This document shows, piece after piece, positions 48,768 to 60,858 of a stretch of DNA of 64,000 nt. The stretch covers positions 15,131,501-15,195,500 of the forward strand of contig CM070910.1 in assembly GCA_036417435.1 (NCBI GenBank), written 5' to 3'. Made by a program: the position numbers and the translations under genes. Below the pieces are notes generated by a model. It searched no databases and had not been told where the DNA came from. It saw nothing but the letters and a program-made list of their open reading frames with translations. Numbering within the stretch: the stretch's first letter is position 1; each line of letters begins with the position of its first letter. The DNA comes from Inia geoffrensis. Taxonomy: Eukaryota; Chordata; Mammalia; Artiodactyla; Iniidae.

Positions 48768-49084
48768 CTGAAAAGGCAAAGCCAAGGTACTGGTCAGCTA
48801 GCTGCAGCTCCACCTGGATGGCCATTTCCATGAGGATCTGTATTGCAGCAATTCCTGCAGGCCCAGGTTTTAACCCTTGATGGGCTGTTCTCAGAGGCAC
48901 AAGTTTCCAGCACATGCCCGGTCCTGGGATCGGTGCTCCCTAGGGAGGCCACCCCTTCCTCCATTTGCTATGCTGATCACGGCCTGGCTGGGCCACCCAT
49001 TACCGCAGCTCACGGCGCTATGAGATTTGCTCCTGTAGCACGTTTCAGCCTCGGAATTATTAATGTGATGATGTGATGGACGCA

Positions 49085-49195
49085 CGGCCCCACCATGAAG
49101 GCAGGGACCATTTGGGGAGGGATTGCTCCTGAGTCCCCAGCTTGGAGGCCTGAGTGTGAAATGCAGGAGGCATTCAATGCATATCAGCAAAAGAA
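49085..49195 (+). repeat. L2 LINE 3' end
   Basis: 'accatgaaggcagggaccat', 'cctgagtccccagcttggag' and 'gcaggaggcattcaatgcat'. Confidence 0.6.
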
Positions 49196-49199
49196 AGGA

Positions 49200-50000
49200 A
49201 GAGTCTGCTGCCTACCCCTTCTGTTATTTACGTGTGTCAAGGCGGATGCATGTGTCTGCCCAGCAAAGAGGAAAGGAGCAGATGGTGAAAAAAGAGGGTT
49301 CTGAGGCCAGTCTACCAGACTTAGAGCTCAGCACAGCGGTGAGGAGACCCTCGACTTCTGTCATCCCCCCAGTCACAAGGTGACATGGAGTCAGTTCTGA
49401 GCTGTCCACGGAGGCTTGGCCACATCAGATCGTGAACTGTCCAGCCATGAATGCTGGAGAGCGGCTACTTCCTGAGAAATGTTCCTGGCCTTTCTACTCC
49501 CGCTCCTGGCTCTGATTCCAAGCTGGACACAATCCAACAGGAACCAAAAGAGACACAAGGACCGCGCATATCCTCCCCCTCCGAATTCAGCCACTGGGCA
49601 AAACCGCTTCATTACACTCCTTCCCACGGGGCATGTGAGCCAGACAAGTTCAGTCTTACATAGGAAATGGCTGTGCCCTGGAGGGATCACCTCAGGAGAT
49701 ATTTTATTGTCCATTTCCGGCACCCCCAAGAAAGGAAGTGAAGGAAAGAAGGAGCTTTCTGGCTACTTCCTGGTTGAGATTTCAGTAGTCACTGATTTAG
49801 TGAAAACACATTACCTCAAAGGCAAATGCACCTATGCTCATTCTCAATATAACCCATTCCAAACCTAAGTGGTTTTTCACTGTATGAAATTTAGGGTTTT
49901 CTACACCACCGTTCCATTAAAAACAGTACACATGAAAAATAACTAAAAATGATGAGACTTTCTGCGCAAAACCTGAGGCTAGAAATATTCTTAAAATATT
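49200..50000. other. Intron sequence without recognised element
   Basis: Overlapping short open frames at 49391-49868 on both strands show no known domain. Confidence 0.4.
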
Positions 50001-50008
50001 AACTGTGT

Positions 50009-50203
50009 GGGCTTCCCTGGTGGCGCAGTGGGTGACAGTCTGCCTGCCGATGCAAGGGACACGGGTTCGTGCCCCGGTCCGGGAAGATCCCACATGCCAC
50101 GCGGCGGCTGGGTCCATGAGCCATGGCCGCTGGGCCTGCGCGTCCGGAGCCTGTGCTCCGCAACGGGAGAGGCCACAACAGTGAGAGGCCCACATACTGC
50201 AAA

Positions 50204-50234
<31 letters not shown>
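50009..50234 (+). mobile_element. CHR SINE (short type) with (AT)n tail
   Basis: 'gggcttccctggtggcgcag' to A11, then a (TA)n tract at 50212-50234. Short target duplication AACTGTGT at 50001-50008 and 50235-50242. Confidence 0.95.
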
Positions 50235-50235
<1 letters not shown>

Positions 50236-50489
50236 ACTGTGTAAGTGATAAGTGGAATGTATAACACCCATAAGTTCTTCATTTGTAATCGTTACAATTT
50301 CAAAATTTTGCATCTCTAGCAACATCAAAATGAAACAAGGATCAATATAAATATAGTTACTCATTTTATGCTTGAATGGTACAGCTAATAGAGGGCGGCT
50401 CACTTTTGTTTTGCAAATAAAATATTTCTAAATCACATAAAGGTGTAGATGAGATTTTATTGTTTATCACAGATTTAGACGAAAGACAA

Positions 50490-50687
50490 AAACCCATGTT
50501 GACAAGGATGCGAATCCCCTTTGACTCTGCAATTATGGATCTGTTTATCATGTGTATGTTACAGCTTATTTATGATAGCCCAACACTGCAAACACCCTAA
50601 GTGTCCATTAACAGCGAAATGGTTGTATCTATTATGGTACATCTACAAGACGTGGTATCATATAGGCATTAAAAAAATGATGATATA
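50490..50687 (+). repeat. Ancient L1 fragment, split by a SINE
   Basis: 'aacaccctaagtgtccatta' and 'cgtggtatcatataggcatt' match the end of L1 ORF2; it resumes at 50807 ('gatgatacagatctacattt'). Confidence 0.7.
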
Positions 50688-50806
50688 GGGAATTCCCTGG
50701 CGGTACAGTGATTTGGACTCCACACTTTCACTGACAAAGGCCCAGGTTCGATTCCTGGTTGGGGAACTAAGATCCCACAAGCCGTGTGGTCCCACAAGCC
50801 AAAAAA
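50688..50806 (+). mobile_element. CHR-like SINE (short-head type)
   Basis: 'gggaattccctggcggtaca', 'ccaggttcgattcctggttg', 'gggaactaagatcccacaag'. Flanks AAAAAATGATGATATAG and AAAAAAGATGATACAG look like a decayed target duplication. Confidence 0.88.
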
Positions 50807-51309
50807 GATGATACAGATCTACATTTACTGACATAAAAAGATGTTCTCAATAGTTTTAAGGTTAAAAAAAGCACTTAAACCTCTTAGATATAATCCCGTC
50901 TTACTTAACAATATGTATGCATAAAGAAATATAGAACATAACCTGAGACAAGTCACTTAACACAATATGGCAACTTTTCTCATTTGCAAACCAGATTTAC
51001 AAACTAAATGTGCTCACGTATGTAATGGGCCTACCAGTAAAAGGCACAAAATAGGCATTCAGATCACAGCAATTGTTAATCCTGCATCTCTCTAGTGCCA
51101 AGGTAGAGTACAAAAATACGCAGAGAAAACGTGAAAGAACTTCCTTACTATTCCTCTTCTGAAATCAGAAGTCACTGATTTCAGAAAGTGAACAGCTTTC
51201 CAGCTTCCATTTTATGTGTTTTTACACATATAAACACGTATGCTGGCTTTTTCTTAACATAAACTGGATTACGCTATATTCATTTTAGTCCAAATTCTTT
51301 TAACGTGTT

Positions 51310-51490
51310 TTTTTTTCTTTTCCAAGATATTTTTTTGAATTTTTATTTATTTTTTATACAGCAGGTTCTTATTAGTTATCTATTTTATACATATCAGTGT
51401 ATACACGTCAATCCCAATCTCCCAGTTCATCCCATCACCCCACCACCACCACCACCACTTTCCCCCCTTGGTGTCCACACATTTGTATGG
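51310..51490 (-). mobile_element. 5'-truncated L1 3' end
   Basis: 'ttatttattttttatacagc', 'aggttcttattagttatcta' and 'gtcaatcccaatctcccagt', then a (CAC)n stretch and 'ccccccttggtgt'. It is the reverse complement of the 3' UTR type seen in the 10.2 kb L1. Non-L1 text follows. Confidence 0.85.
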
Positions 51491-51949
51491 ACAAACCTTC
51501 AATTTCACAACCTGTATGAGAGCTCTATGTCACTTCCCCGATACACACTTTATCATTTTCAACGGCTACCTGTTTCTGTTGTGCAAAAGGATACACCAAA
51601 TATATGTAATCACCCCTAACGATGAACACTGGATTGCTTCCAATGTCCACCGTTACAAAAAATGCTGCAATTAGTACCCTATATATAGATTTTTTTTTGT
51701 ACCTGAGTAAATATTCCCCCCTTTTTAAGAAAAATCTGTAGTCCTGAAGTTAGAACTGTTCTGACATTTCAAATTTTAAATACTGACAAACTATCATCCA
51801 AAAGGCTTTACAATTTATATTCTCACTAATACTGTATAAAAGTCTCTATTTCTTTGCATCCTCACTAACTAATATTAATTTATTTATGTTTTAATGAGCT
51901 CATAGATAAGTCTTATTATCTTCTACTTATCCTATTCATTTCTTTAGTA

Positions 51950-52170
51950 TAGATTTATTGAATACCTACTACTCCCATGTAACAAAGTCCTATGCACTGA
52001 GAATACAGCAGTGAACAAAACATACCAAAACCCCTGCCCTTATGAAACTCACATCTTAGTGGGGGGAGGCAGAAAATAAACAAGTAAGGATAGCAGTTTG
52101 GGGACAGGCAGGTGCAGTTTTAAAGAAGGTGACCAGTGAAGGCCTTACTGAGAGCAGTATTTGAGTATTA
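51950..52170 (+). repeat. Copy of the unassigned ancient mammalian repeat
   Basis: 'gaatacagcagtgaacaaaa', 'cccctgcccttatgaaactc', 'acatcttagtggggggaggc' and 'gaccagtgaaggccttactg'. Confidence 0.65.
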
Positions 52171-52179
52171 ATTTATGGA

Positions 52180-53760
52180 AATTCTTTTTATGTTTGGCAC
52201 TTTCATCCGTTGTTATATTTATACTGCGAATAACCTCTCCCAGACTCTTACTGGTCTTTCACTGATTTTGTAAATCATTTTTCCATATGGAAGATTTTAA
52301 TTTTTATTTATGTCAAAATTATCTATTCATTAGGGTTCCTGCTTTTTATGTCAGTGCCAATTCTACCAGAGGCCAAACTACTGTGTTTGACTTATGCCAG
52401 CTTCTTTTGTATTCTCTGTTCCAAATTTGTTTTTCTTTCTACTCAAGGATTCTAGATTGAAAATCCTGTTCCTTCAGAACTCCAAATCAGTTTTCCCAGT
52501 GTCACCCTGCATTCAGTGCTGTCAATGAGAAGTCTGATGACAATCTGAATCTTACTCCTTTGTGACTCATCAAGACTTTTTTCCTCTCTGGCAGCTCTTT
52601 GGAATTTTTTTTTTTTTACCACTAGCGTTGTGAAATTTCAACATTATGTGTCTGGGTGTAAGTCTGCTTCATTTATGCCGCTCAGCACTTGTTAAGTCTT
52701 TGAATATGAAAATTCTAAATTTTCCTTAAAGTCAATAAATTCCCTTTTTATTATTTCCTCAAATACATTCTTCCCTACATTCTCTGTTACTTTCACCGGT
52801 AACTTGAGATGAGTATTAGAACTTCTCGGTGTGTCTCGTATGTCTCCTGATTTTTCCTTTATATTTTCTATGGTTTTCCTTTTGGTAGTATGTTCTGAAA
52901 GAGTTTCTTGGATTGAACTTTCCTCTCTCATTCAGTTAACCCTATTCTTATTTGGTCTACTAACTGGATTTTTATTTTGACACTACAGTTTCATTTCCAA
53001 GATTTTAACCCATTTTTCCCCACAACAGCTAATTCTCAATCCTTGTAGGACAGTTCCCTTAAGCCTCTGAGAATACTGATGGTAATCTCTTCAAAGTCCG
53101 CCCCCCACCTGATCTGCAATCTTGTCTAGGGCATCTAAGCTTCTCTTTGCTGCGTCTGGTGTCCATGTTCATGATATGTGTTTTCCTTTAATACAGACGA
53201 TTCCTGGCTTTGATGCTCCCTTCTCCTTGTCTGGGGACCTGATTTCTGACAACCTCACCCTGTCTCTAGACATTCAAGAGTAGGACATGGGACATGCTGC
53301 TCCTTGGCTTCCCGTCCTGCAGTCTCTCACAGGATTAGTCCCGAGGTTGCCCACTGTGCAAATGACAAAAGGCTGCCCTTTCTTAAGTGTCACAATATAC
53401 TGCTTTTCCTGGCACCAGATGCTTTTCACTGCCAGCCAGGAAGCACGGTACACAAGCGAATCTGTGACTTTGATGTGAGCTGCCCCCGACGGCTGGGCCC
53501 CCAAGGCTGAGACCAATGTACCACTGGCTATGTCTCAACACAGGTGTCCCAGGAAGGTGCCTGGGCACCAGTTTTTTTGGGAGCTGTCCCCATCCCTCTC
53601 CTGTATCTGAGACGTAGGGTATCTAATGCCTTTGAATTTAGTGACCCCCTCAAATACTTGCACCATATTTTGGTTTGTGCTTTTCTCCACCCATCCAATT
53701 CCATCTTCCTATCTTTCAGAAGCTTCCCCAAAGAGTATGGCCATGACTCTGGTTTTCTAG
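52180..53760 (-). repeat. Ancient L1/HAL1-type antisense sequence
   Basis: 'catttttccatatggaagat', 'ttatctattcattagggttc', 'cctcaaatacattcttccct' and 'gaaagagtttcttggattga' look like the antisense of an old L1 or HAL1 5'/ORF1 region. Family and limits are approximate, and the part beyond 53100 is weaker. Confidence 0.45.
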
Positions 53761-53874
53761 CAAGTACACTGACTATTTGAAATCTGTTTGTGTGTGCAAG
53801 TTCCAGGATTCGGAGGAGGGATGGTGTAGGGGCTTAGTTTGTCTTCTCGATTCAATCCTCATATTCACTTTTTA

Positions 53875-53957
53875 AAATTTAATTGAATTTTTTTAAGTTG
53901 AAGTATAGTTGATTTACAATGTTGTGTTAATTTCTGCTGTACAGCAAAGTGATTCAG

Positions 53958-54003
<46 letters not shown>

Positions 54004-54100
54004 TCTTTTTTATATTCTTTTCCATTATGGTTTCTCACAAGGTATTGAATATAGTTCCCTGTGCTATAGGGTAGGACCTTGTTCAGATTCACTTTTTAAT
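53875..54100 (-). mobile_element. 5'-truncated L1 3' end
   Basis: 'aagtatagttgatttacaat', 'gtgttaatttctgctgtaca', 'gcaaagtgattcagttttac' and 'tccctgtgctatagggtagg' are the reverse complement of the 3' UTR type seen in the 29.1 kb L1. Confidence 0.9.
53963..54001. repeat. (CA)n microsatellite in L1 3' UTR
   Basis: About 19 CA units immediately next to 'gattcagttttac', inside the antisense L1 3' UTR. Confidence 0.95.
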
Positions 54101-54815
54101 TCAAATATTTCAAAAGATCCTAAAGTCTATTTGGTATGAGGACTGAATACTATAGTAAAAGTGATTCTTTTTAGGTTAATAAAACCTTAACAATGTAAAG
54201 GCCATAAATCTAAAAGTGTCTTAAGCTATAAAGTTTACTACAAAAAATAATAATTTAGAGGCCTGCCAGGCCTGGCTGAAAAATCACAGAATGAATTTAT
54301 ATTCACTAAGCACCATCACCCCATCCTGGAGACCTATTAAAATGAAGGTGGACATCATAATCTATCTTCTACATTTTCTGGATTTGGGTAATAAGACATT
54401 TTCCTTAACAACTTCTCAGGCTATGAAGCCAAATAACTGGGTGTTTGTTCTTTGGTTTATGAAATGTGAGTAATGTGTCTGAGATTTTCATTTTTCAGTT
54501 GTTATGCAGATATAGTATGAACTGGGTGGGTTGGCAATAAAATATGTTAGAATGTATATTCAAGGGATACCCTGAATGGCTCTTACCAGAAACACAACTA
54601 AAATCACACAGAAAAAGGATGACAAAATAATATTGGAGACTTTCTGTCTCCTGATGATTTCCCAGTCCTGCTGAGGGACGGGAAGAAATACCTTGACTCA
54701 TCAGGGGCCCACTGGTTACTGTGGGTGGAAGAACAAGAAGAGAAATGTGGAGAACCAGCTTCCAGGCCTCTTTAAGTGCAAGAGCAGAGTCCTCCCTGGA
54801 GAAAACACCACCTAC
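54101..54815. other. Intron sequence without recognised element
   Basis: Flanks the exon at 54816. The open frame continuing past the exon donor (down to 54495) is not conserved coding sequence. Confidence 0.45.
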
Positions 54816-54892
54816 CTGCCGAGAATAGCCCTTCTCTGTGTTTCCCTGCCCGATGGTTATTTTTCGTAGAAATCGGTCATTTGTATCCATGA
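54816..54892 (-). CDS. MTHFD1L: MTHFD1L internal exon 1 of 8 in window
   Basis: 77 nt exon. It opens with TC, which completes a valine codon begun in the previous exon, and continues for 25 codons: MDTNDRFLRKITIGQG, then NTEKGYSRQ. The acceptor is ttccag and the donor is CAG|gtaggt, and the exon ends in phase 0. The segment belongs to the synthetase domain just before the AQFDI block; DTNDRFLRKITIGQ is strongly conserved in the family, while the following GN distinguishes MTHFD1L from MTHFD1 (AP in the latter, from memory). Upstream to the window end I recognise no further exon, so this is the most 5' coding exon here. Confidence 0.95.
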
Positions 54893-55239
54893 CTGGAAGA
54901 GAAGAGAACAGAGCATCAATGAGCAGGGACTGGCTACCCAGTGTGTGTCTGGCATTATTCAGGGTGTTGCAGAGGCAGCAGAGAGCAAGAGATAAGGTTT
55001 GGTTTCCCTGAGCTGATGATCCCGTGGGAGGATCACAGAAAGGGGTCAAATAAACTAGGGATCACCTAGCTAGGAAACCAAGGAGGGGATATGACGGCAT
55101 GTGTCGGGAAGGGGTTTGGGGTGGGGTGCCGTTTTGAACAGGCAGTAAGGAAAAGCATTTCTGAAGGAGTGTCATTTTTACACTGAAACCTGAGGCACAA
55201 GAAGAAGCCAATTAAGCCTCTCTGAAGGTTAAACATTGA

Positions 55240-55790
55240 ACGAACATATGACCCACCACTTCCAGGTATGTATCCAATAGAAGTGGAAGCAGCTATTGCA
55301 TACCCATGATCATAGCAGCATTATGCACAACAGCCAAGAGGTGGAAACAGCGAAGTGTCCGCTGACAAATGAACAGATAAACAAAATGTGGTATAGCCAT
55401 ACAATGGAACGTTACACAGCCATAAAATGAGTGAACGCTTGATATATTATGATACAACATGGACGGACGTTGAAAACATGCATAATGAAATAAACCAGAT
55501 ACGATATGATTCCACTTGTATGGGGTTCTTAGAATAGGCAAATTTATACAGACAGAGAGTAGAATGGTGATTACCAGGGGCTGAGGGGAGGTGAGGACTT
55601 ATTATTGAGGGAGTGTTGAGTTTTTGTTGAGGATGACGAAAAGGTTTGGGGTGTAGTTAGTGGTGATGGTGTAACCATCCCAAGCCTTGGCCTATATGCC
55701 ATTCGTGGCATATATTTAATGCCATGAATTGCACACTTATTAATGATTAAGATGATATGCTATGTATATTTTACCATATAAAAAACCCCC
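55240..55790 (+). repeat. Ancient L1 3' end
   Basis: 'acccaccacttccaggtatg', 'catagcagcattatgcacaa', 'gaatggtgattaccaggggc' and 'attttaccatataaaaaacc'. Confidence 0.85.
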
Positions 55791-56208
55791 AAATAAAGTA
55801 GTATATGTGGGGGAAGAAGTCAATGATGATTCGAGTAAGTATCAATTCTCTTTACTCTTTTCACTGGCCTGTATGAATTGCACTGATTTACATTTTGTTT
55901 ATGAAAACCAAATCTACAATGCCAGAAAGTAAAGCCAGAAGGACACAGACTTCACTGATAATTTATACCGCATCGAAGAGCAAGCCATCCACACTGACAG
56001 CTTAGATCCAATTTACTAAATGTTTAATATGGCTCTGACCAAAACGGTGGCGGGAATTGTGTATTTGGGGACTACAAGCATCTGTAGGACGAAATTGTGA
56101 ACGTTTTCTTCCACACACAAGGCACGGACAGACCTGCCAGCCTCGCCTGCCTCTGCTGCTCCCTGACTTGCTGCCGGCCTCTTTCTCTACATGCAATACT
56201 CTCCTCTT

Positions 56209-56505
56209 GGGACTTCCCTGGGGGCACAGTGGTTAAGAATCCGCCTGCCAATGTAGGGAACACGGGTTCGATCCCTGGTCTGGGAAGATCCCACATGCTG
56301 CGGAGAAACTAAGCCCAGGGGCCGACACAACTACTGAGCCCACATGCCACAACTACTGAAGCCCATGCGCCTAGAGCCCGTGCTCCGCAACAAGAGAAGC
56401 CACCGCAATGAGAAGCCTGCGCGCCGCAACTAGAGAAAGCCCACACACAGCAACGAAGACCCAACGGAGCCAAAGAAAACCCCCCAAATCAAAAACAAAC
56501 ATACC
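56209..56505 (+). mobile_element. CHR SINE (long, older type)
   Basis: 'gggacttccctgggggcaca', 'cacgggttcgatccctggtc', repeated 'ccacaactactgaagcccat' units, and 'caacgaagacccaacggagc' then A-rich end. Confidence 0.93.
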
Positions 56506-57950
56506 CTCTCCTTTCTCACACATACATATATACATTCATATTACCGCACACTCATACGGGCACCCAGGCAACCCTCCTCAAGCACACAGAAACTTCTCTA
56601 TGACTTTAAGGCATAAGTAGAGGGCATACAGAGAAAGGAATGCCTCTCACTATTACCACTAACTAGTACTTTATTCCCAGGACCAATGGTGCAGAATCAT
56701 ATAAAGTAAAAATAATTCCTACTCTCAGGTGTAGTATACACAATCTTAATGTGATCTTTTTATTGGTATTTCAGCTGGTTTTTATTTAGCAAAAAAAACA
56801 CAAACAAGAACCCCCCCCAAAAAAAACCTTAGTAAGATCAACTATAATCAGTGGCATCAGAAGGCCACCTGTGCGTTTATTAGCACAGCCCTGATAGAAC
56901 AGAGCGTCTCACCAGGCTTTTGATGTCCATGGAAAGACGTGTGAAATGACAGTGATACATAAAAGAAATGTGAAGATTAAATTCTGATACACAAGAAGGA
57001 CGGATAACAGAAAGTAACGCGAAGTTAGTGACACGGAATTCCTGCCCTCTAAGTGATAGAGCTTAAGATGGAATGAGAAACATACTTATTCATTTCAGGG
57101 CTATTTACTGAGGGCCACTTTTGTGGCAGGTCCTGTGAGAGCAGGGATACAAAGATGCACAAGACCTCATTCTCTGATGGAAGGCGCTCACTGGCAAGGA
57201 GAGAGATGGAGAGTGCAGGTAGGCGTGGAGGGGGTACCCTGCAGAGGGGAGAGATCTGGTTTCCACTCTTTGCCCTAGACGGTCCCTCTAGGACTACACT
57301 CTCTGTTTTGAGGAGCATACAGAGTGTTCCTAGTGGCTCTGTTAAAACAACCAGCACCAGCTCAGGGACCGGGAAATACTGGGTAAGGACATTGAGGCCA
57401 GGCCCACTACTTCGGCTTTGGCAGAAGAACTGTACCGATTCCCTGCAAGGCTGTAGGGGAGTGCTGGGAACTAGTAACTGGGTGTCACTTCCCTGGACAC
57501 TGAGGTTTCCTGGTCTTCGGTCTAGCGGCCTGTGAGGTCCCAGGGGTTCTGATACTCAGAAAAGCAGGGTTCACATCCTTCGAGGAACAATAAAATGACT
57601 TGATGTCCACTGTTTCTTCTGCTTATACTATGTGTTTCTGGAATAGTCTATCGGCTCCCAGTTCCACCCTGTTACCACGTACTTATGAGGCCTTCAAGCT
57701 AGTGACGGGAAGCATAGGAGCAAACAACCACTAGTTAAATTTCTTACAAAGGATAAAAGGGAAGAGGCAAGCATTAAATATGCAACATCTATGGTCTCAG
57801 AAGAGTTTTTTAGCCCCATGTGGTCACTGAGTGTCCCCTCTGTAGTTATCAAATTATAAAAGCATCTAATCTCACCCAAAGGCTATACTCTTTCTAGCTC
57901 TAAGCCAATATTGTCTTCAAAAAAAAGAACAACAACAACAAAACCTTACT
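56506..57950. other. Intron-side sequence, mostly unrecognised
   Basis: Contains the ancient-repeat fragment at about 57085-57185 ('gctatttactgagggccact', 'cagggatacaaagatgcaca'). The open frame at 57155-57535 (126 codons) starts in it and has no known domain. This lies upstream of the first coding exon in the window; I recognise no MTHFD1L exon in it. Confidence 0.4.
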
Positions 57951-58159
57951 TTTTTTTTTTTTTTTTTGCGGTACGCGGGCCTCTCACTGTTGTGGCCTCT
58001 CCCGTTGCGGAGCACAGGCTCCGGACGCACAGGCCCAGCGGCCATGGCTCACAGGCCCAGCCGCTCTGTGGCATGTGGGATCTTCCCGGACCGGGGCACG
58101 AACCCGTGTCCCCTGCATCGGCAGGCGAACTCCCAACCACTGCGCCACCAGGGAAGCCC
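57951..58159 (-). mobile_element. CHR SINE (short type)
   Basis: Antisense CHR SINE with T17 tail. Perfect 12 bp target duplication CAAAACCTTACT at 57939-57950 and 58160-58171. Confidence 0.97.
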
Positions 58160-58633
58160 CAAAACCTTACTATTAAATGACCTCAATCTATTTGATGGAG
58201 AGTCCTATTTCTTATATTAATTCATGGGAATAAGAGCCAACCTAGCTATCAAATATTATTCCAAACTCCTCTGACCTAGGTGGCTTGTCTATAGCAATAA
58301 TTAGCACGTTAGTGCCCTAAACAGTAATACAATTCTAGTATTTATCTGGAGTAACTTTTTAACGTTATCATTCACATTAAAAGTGATTTACAACCACGGT
58401 ATGCTTCAGTCCTTTCATGCTTCTTGGGGAGAAAGCAATCTGCAAGGTCGCCCTGGGTACATATGAGAGATTGTGTAGCCTCTCTTTTTCCAAGACCCAC
58501 TGGATGAATCGTGGCCCTATTTCTGGTGGCTGCCTCATCTGGAGCCACAATGCAGATGCGGAAGAACGCCCCTTGTGTAAAAATTTCTTTTTTAGCATAC
58601 CCCCATGCTAGGTTTAAAATGCACTGATTTCCA

Positions 58634-58970
58634 GGGCTTCCCTGGTGGTGCATTGGTTAAGAATCTGCCTACCAATGCAGGGGACACGGGTTCAATCCCT
58701 GGTCTAGGAAGATCCCACATGCTGTAGAGCAACTAAGCCTGTGCGCCACAACCACTGAGACTACACTCTAGAGACTGCGAGCCACAACTACTGAAGCCCG
58801 TGAGCCTAGAGCCCATGCTCCACAACAAGAGAAGCCACCGCAATGAGAAGCTGACACACCACAATGAAGAGTAGCTCCCGCTCGCTGCAACTAGAGAAAG
58901 CCTGCGCACAGCAACGAAGATTCAATGCAGACAAAAATAAATAAATTAAATAAATAAATTAAAAAAAAAT
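58634..58970 (+). mobile_element. CHR SINE (long, older type)
   Basis: 'gggcttccctggtggtgcat' to 'gcagacaaaaataaataaat'. Target duplication ACTGATTTCCA at 58623-58633 and ACCGATTTCCA at 58971-58981. Confidence 0.95.
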
Positions 58971-59126
58971 ACCGATTTCCACTTGCATTAATTTTTTGTT
59001 CACGAAAATGTTTTAAAGAGTAACACAAACTCACAAATGCCTTGAAAAAGCTGACTATGCATTTCAGATATAATGGTATAGTAATAATAAATCCTAGTTA
59101 AAAAAAAGTTAGAAAAAAAAAAAATT

Positions 59127-59331
59127 GGGGTTCCTTGGTGGTGCAGTGGTTGATAGTCCACCTGCCGATGCAGGGCACATGGGTTCGTACCCCGGTCCGG
59201 GAAGGTCCCACATGCCGCAGAGCGGCTGGGCCTGTGAGCCAAGGCCGCTGAGCCTGCACATCCGGAGCCTGTGCTCCGCAACGGGAGAGGCCACAACAGT
59301 GAGAGGCCTGCGTACCGGGGGGGAAAAAAAA
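59127..59331 (+). mobile_element. CHR SINE (short type)
   Basis: 'ggggttccttggtggtgcag' to 'gcctgcgtaccgg', an unusual G8 step (59318-59325) in place of the usual 'gcaa', then an A tail running almost directly into the next SINE. Confidence 0.93.
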
Positions 59332-59338
59332 AACGTTA

Positions 59339-59653
59339 GGACTTCCCTGGTGGCGCAGTGGTTAAGAGTCCACCTGCCAACGCAGGGGACACCGGTTCGA
59401 GCCCTGGTCCGGGAAGATCCCACATGCCGCGGAGCAACGAAGTCCGTGCGCGGCAACTACTAAGCCTGTGGTCTAGAGCCCACGAGCCACAACTACTGAG
59501 CCGGCGTTCCTAGAGCCCGTGCTCCGCAACAAGAGAAGCCACTGCAACTAGAAGCCCGTGCACCGCAACAAACAGTAGCCCCTGCTCGCCGCAACTAGAG
59601 AAAGCCCCTGCACAGCAATGAAGACCCAATGCAGCCAAAAAAAAAAAAAAAGG
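59339..59653 (+). mobile_element. CHR SINE (long, older type)
   Basis: 'ggacttccctggtggcgcag', 'accggttcgagccctggtcc', several 'cgcaactactaagcc'-type units, 'aatgcagcc' and A14. Confidence 0.94.
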
Positions 59654-59937
59654 TAGTAGACTTCCCAATAAAATGCTGAACATATTCATATCAGTAATTA
59701 AAAATAATGTTGGTCTGTTCAATAATAGAGGCATGCTTAAGTGAGCTGTGGTTCATCCATCCACAAAAGACTTTTCTGGAATCATTAAAAATGACCATTA
59801 TCACAAATCACTAGCAAATCAGAACATGCTTATTATGATATAACTGAAACCAGTAGGATATAAAATCTACACCCCTAATTATAATTCAAGTTATACACAA
59901 AACATACATACACACAAAAAATTTGAGTGGTAGTTTT

Positions 59938-60154
59938 TTTGTTTGTTTGTTTGTTTGTTTTTGCAGTACGCGGGCCTCTCACTGTTGTGGCCTCTCCCGT
60001 TGCGGAGCACAGGCTCCGGACGCGCAGGCTCAGCGGCCATGGCTCACGGGCCCAGCCGCTCCGTGGCACGTGGGGTTTTCCTGAACCGAGGCACGAACCC
60101 GTGTCCCCTGCATCGGCAGGCGGACTCTCAACCACTGCACCACCAGGGAAGCCC
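59938..60154 (-). mobile_element. CHR SINE (short type)
   Basis: Antisense CHR SINE with a (GTTT)n tail. Perfect 14 bp target duplication TGAGTGGTAGTTTT at 59924-59937 and 60155-60168. Confidence 0.97.
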
Positions 60155-60364
60155 TGAGTGGTAGTTTTATTAGTACAGTAAGACGTTTCTGATTCTTCTT
60201 AGATATTTCCAAAATCTGTATAATGTTACCACTTTTATAATTTAAAAAAAAATCTTCAAAAGATTGTAAAGAGACTTTACTCTTCTTTAGGAATTTGACA
60301 GACACACATACACAGAAAAACTGCTTCACACAACTAATACCACAGTGGCAGCTGTGATCATCTG

Positions 60365-60520
60365 GGTGGCACCTCAGGGTTTGGAAAGTATTCTCATGTC
60401 GCAGTAGAGCAGCGCAAGGGAAAGGCTGCTATTATGACTCCGTTTAAAGACGAGGAAAGTAAGTCATTTGTCCAAAGCTGCATGGCTCGTAAATGGCAGA
60501 GCCATGATCGGCTCTCTGGT
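60365..60520 (-). repeat. MIR SINE
   Basis: 'aaagacgaggaaagtaagtc', 'ttgtccaaagctgcatggct' and 'cgtaaatggcagagccatga'. Confidence 0.75.
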
Positions 60521-60554
60521 CTTTGTTTTCCCACCTCACTAAATTCTTAGTGAA

Positions 60555-60858
60555 CACGTTGAATGGACTCCCAGGAGGGAAGCTTCGTGGAGCGAGGGGG
60601 CCTGAGGTGTGTCGGGGAAGGGAGACATGGAGATGGGGTGGAGCAAGGGCGGGCAGGGGGACAAAGCAGACAGGAAGCAAAGGTATGTGGGGCCTTATGG
60701 TGGTGGTCCTGAAGGCCATGCTATATGATGGCGATTTTACCATCCAGGCTGGAGGCTTCTGAGCAAGGGGGTGACAGGACATCTCTCTCTACATGATGAA
60801 CCTACAGAATTGGGGATTGGAAATGGAAGCAAGAAAACGTGTTGAAAGCTAACTGCAG
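60555..60858 (+). repeat. Copy of the unassigned ancient mammalian repeat, split by an L1 end
   Basis: 'ggagatggggtggagcaagg', 'ggggccttatggtggtggtc' and 'gagcaagggggtgacaggac'. It seems to resume at about 61173-61297 after the L1 3' end. Confidence 0.55.

Noticed and set aside
57155..57535. 126-codon open frame upstream of the first exon
   Set aside because: It begins inside an ancient repeat fragment and does not match any MTHFD1L exon.
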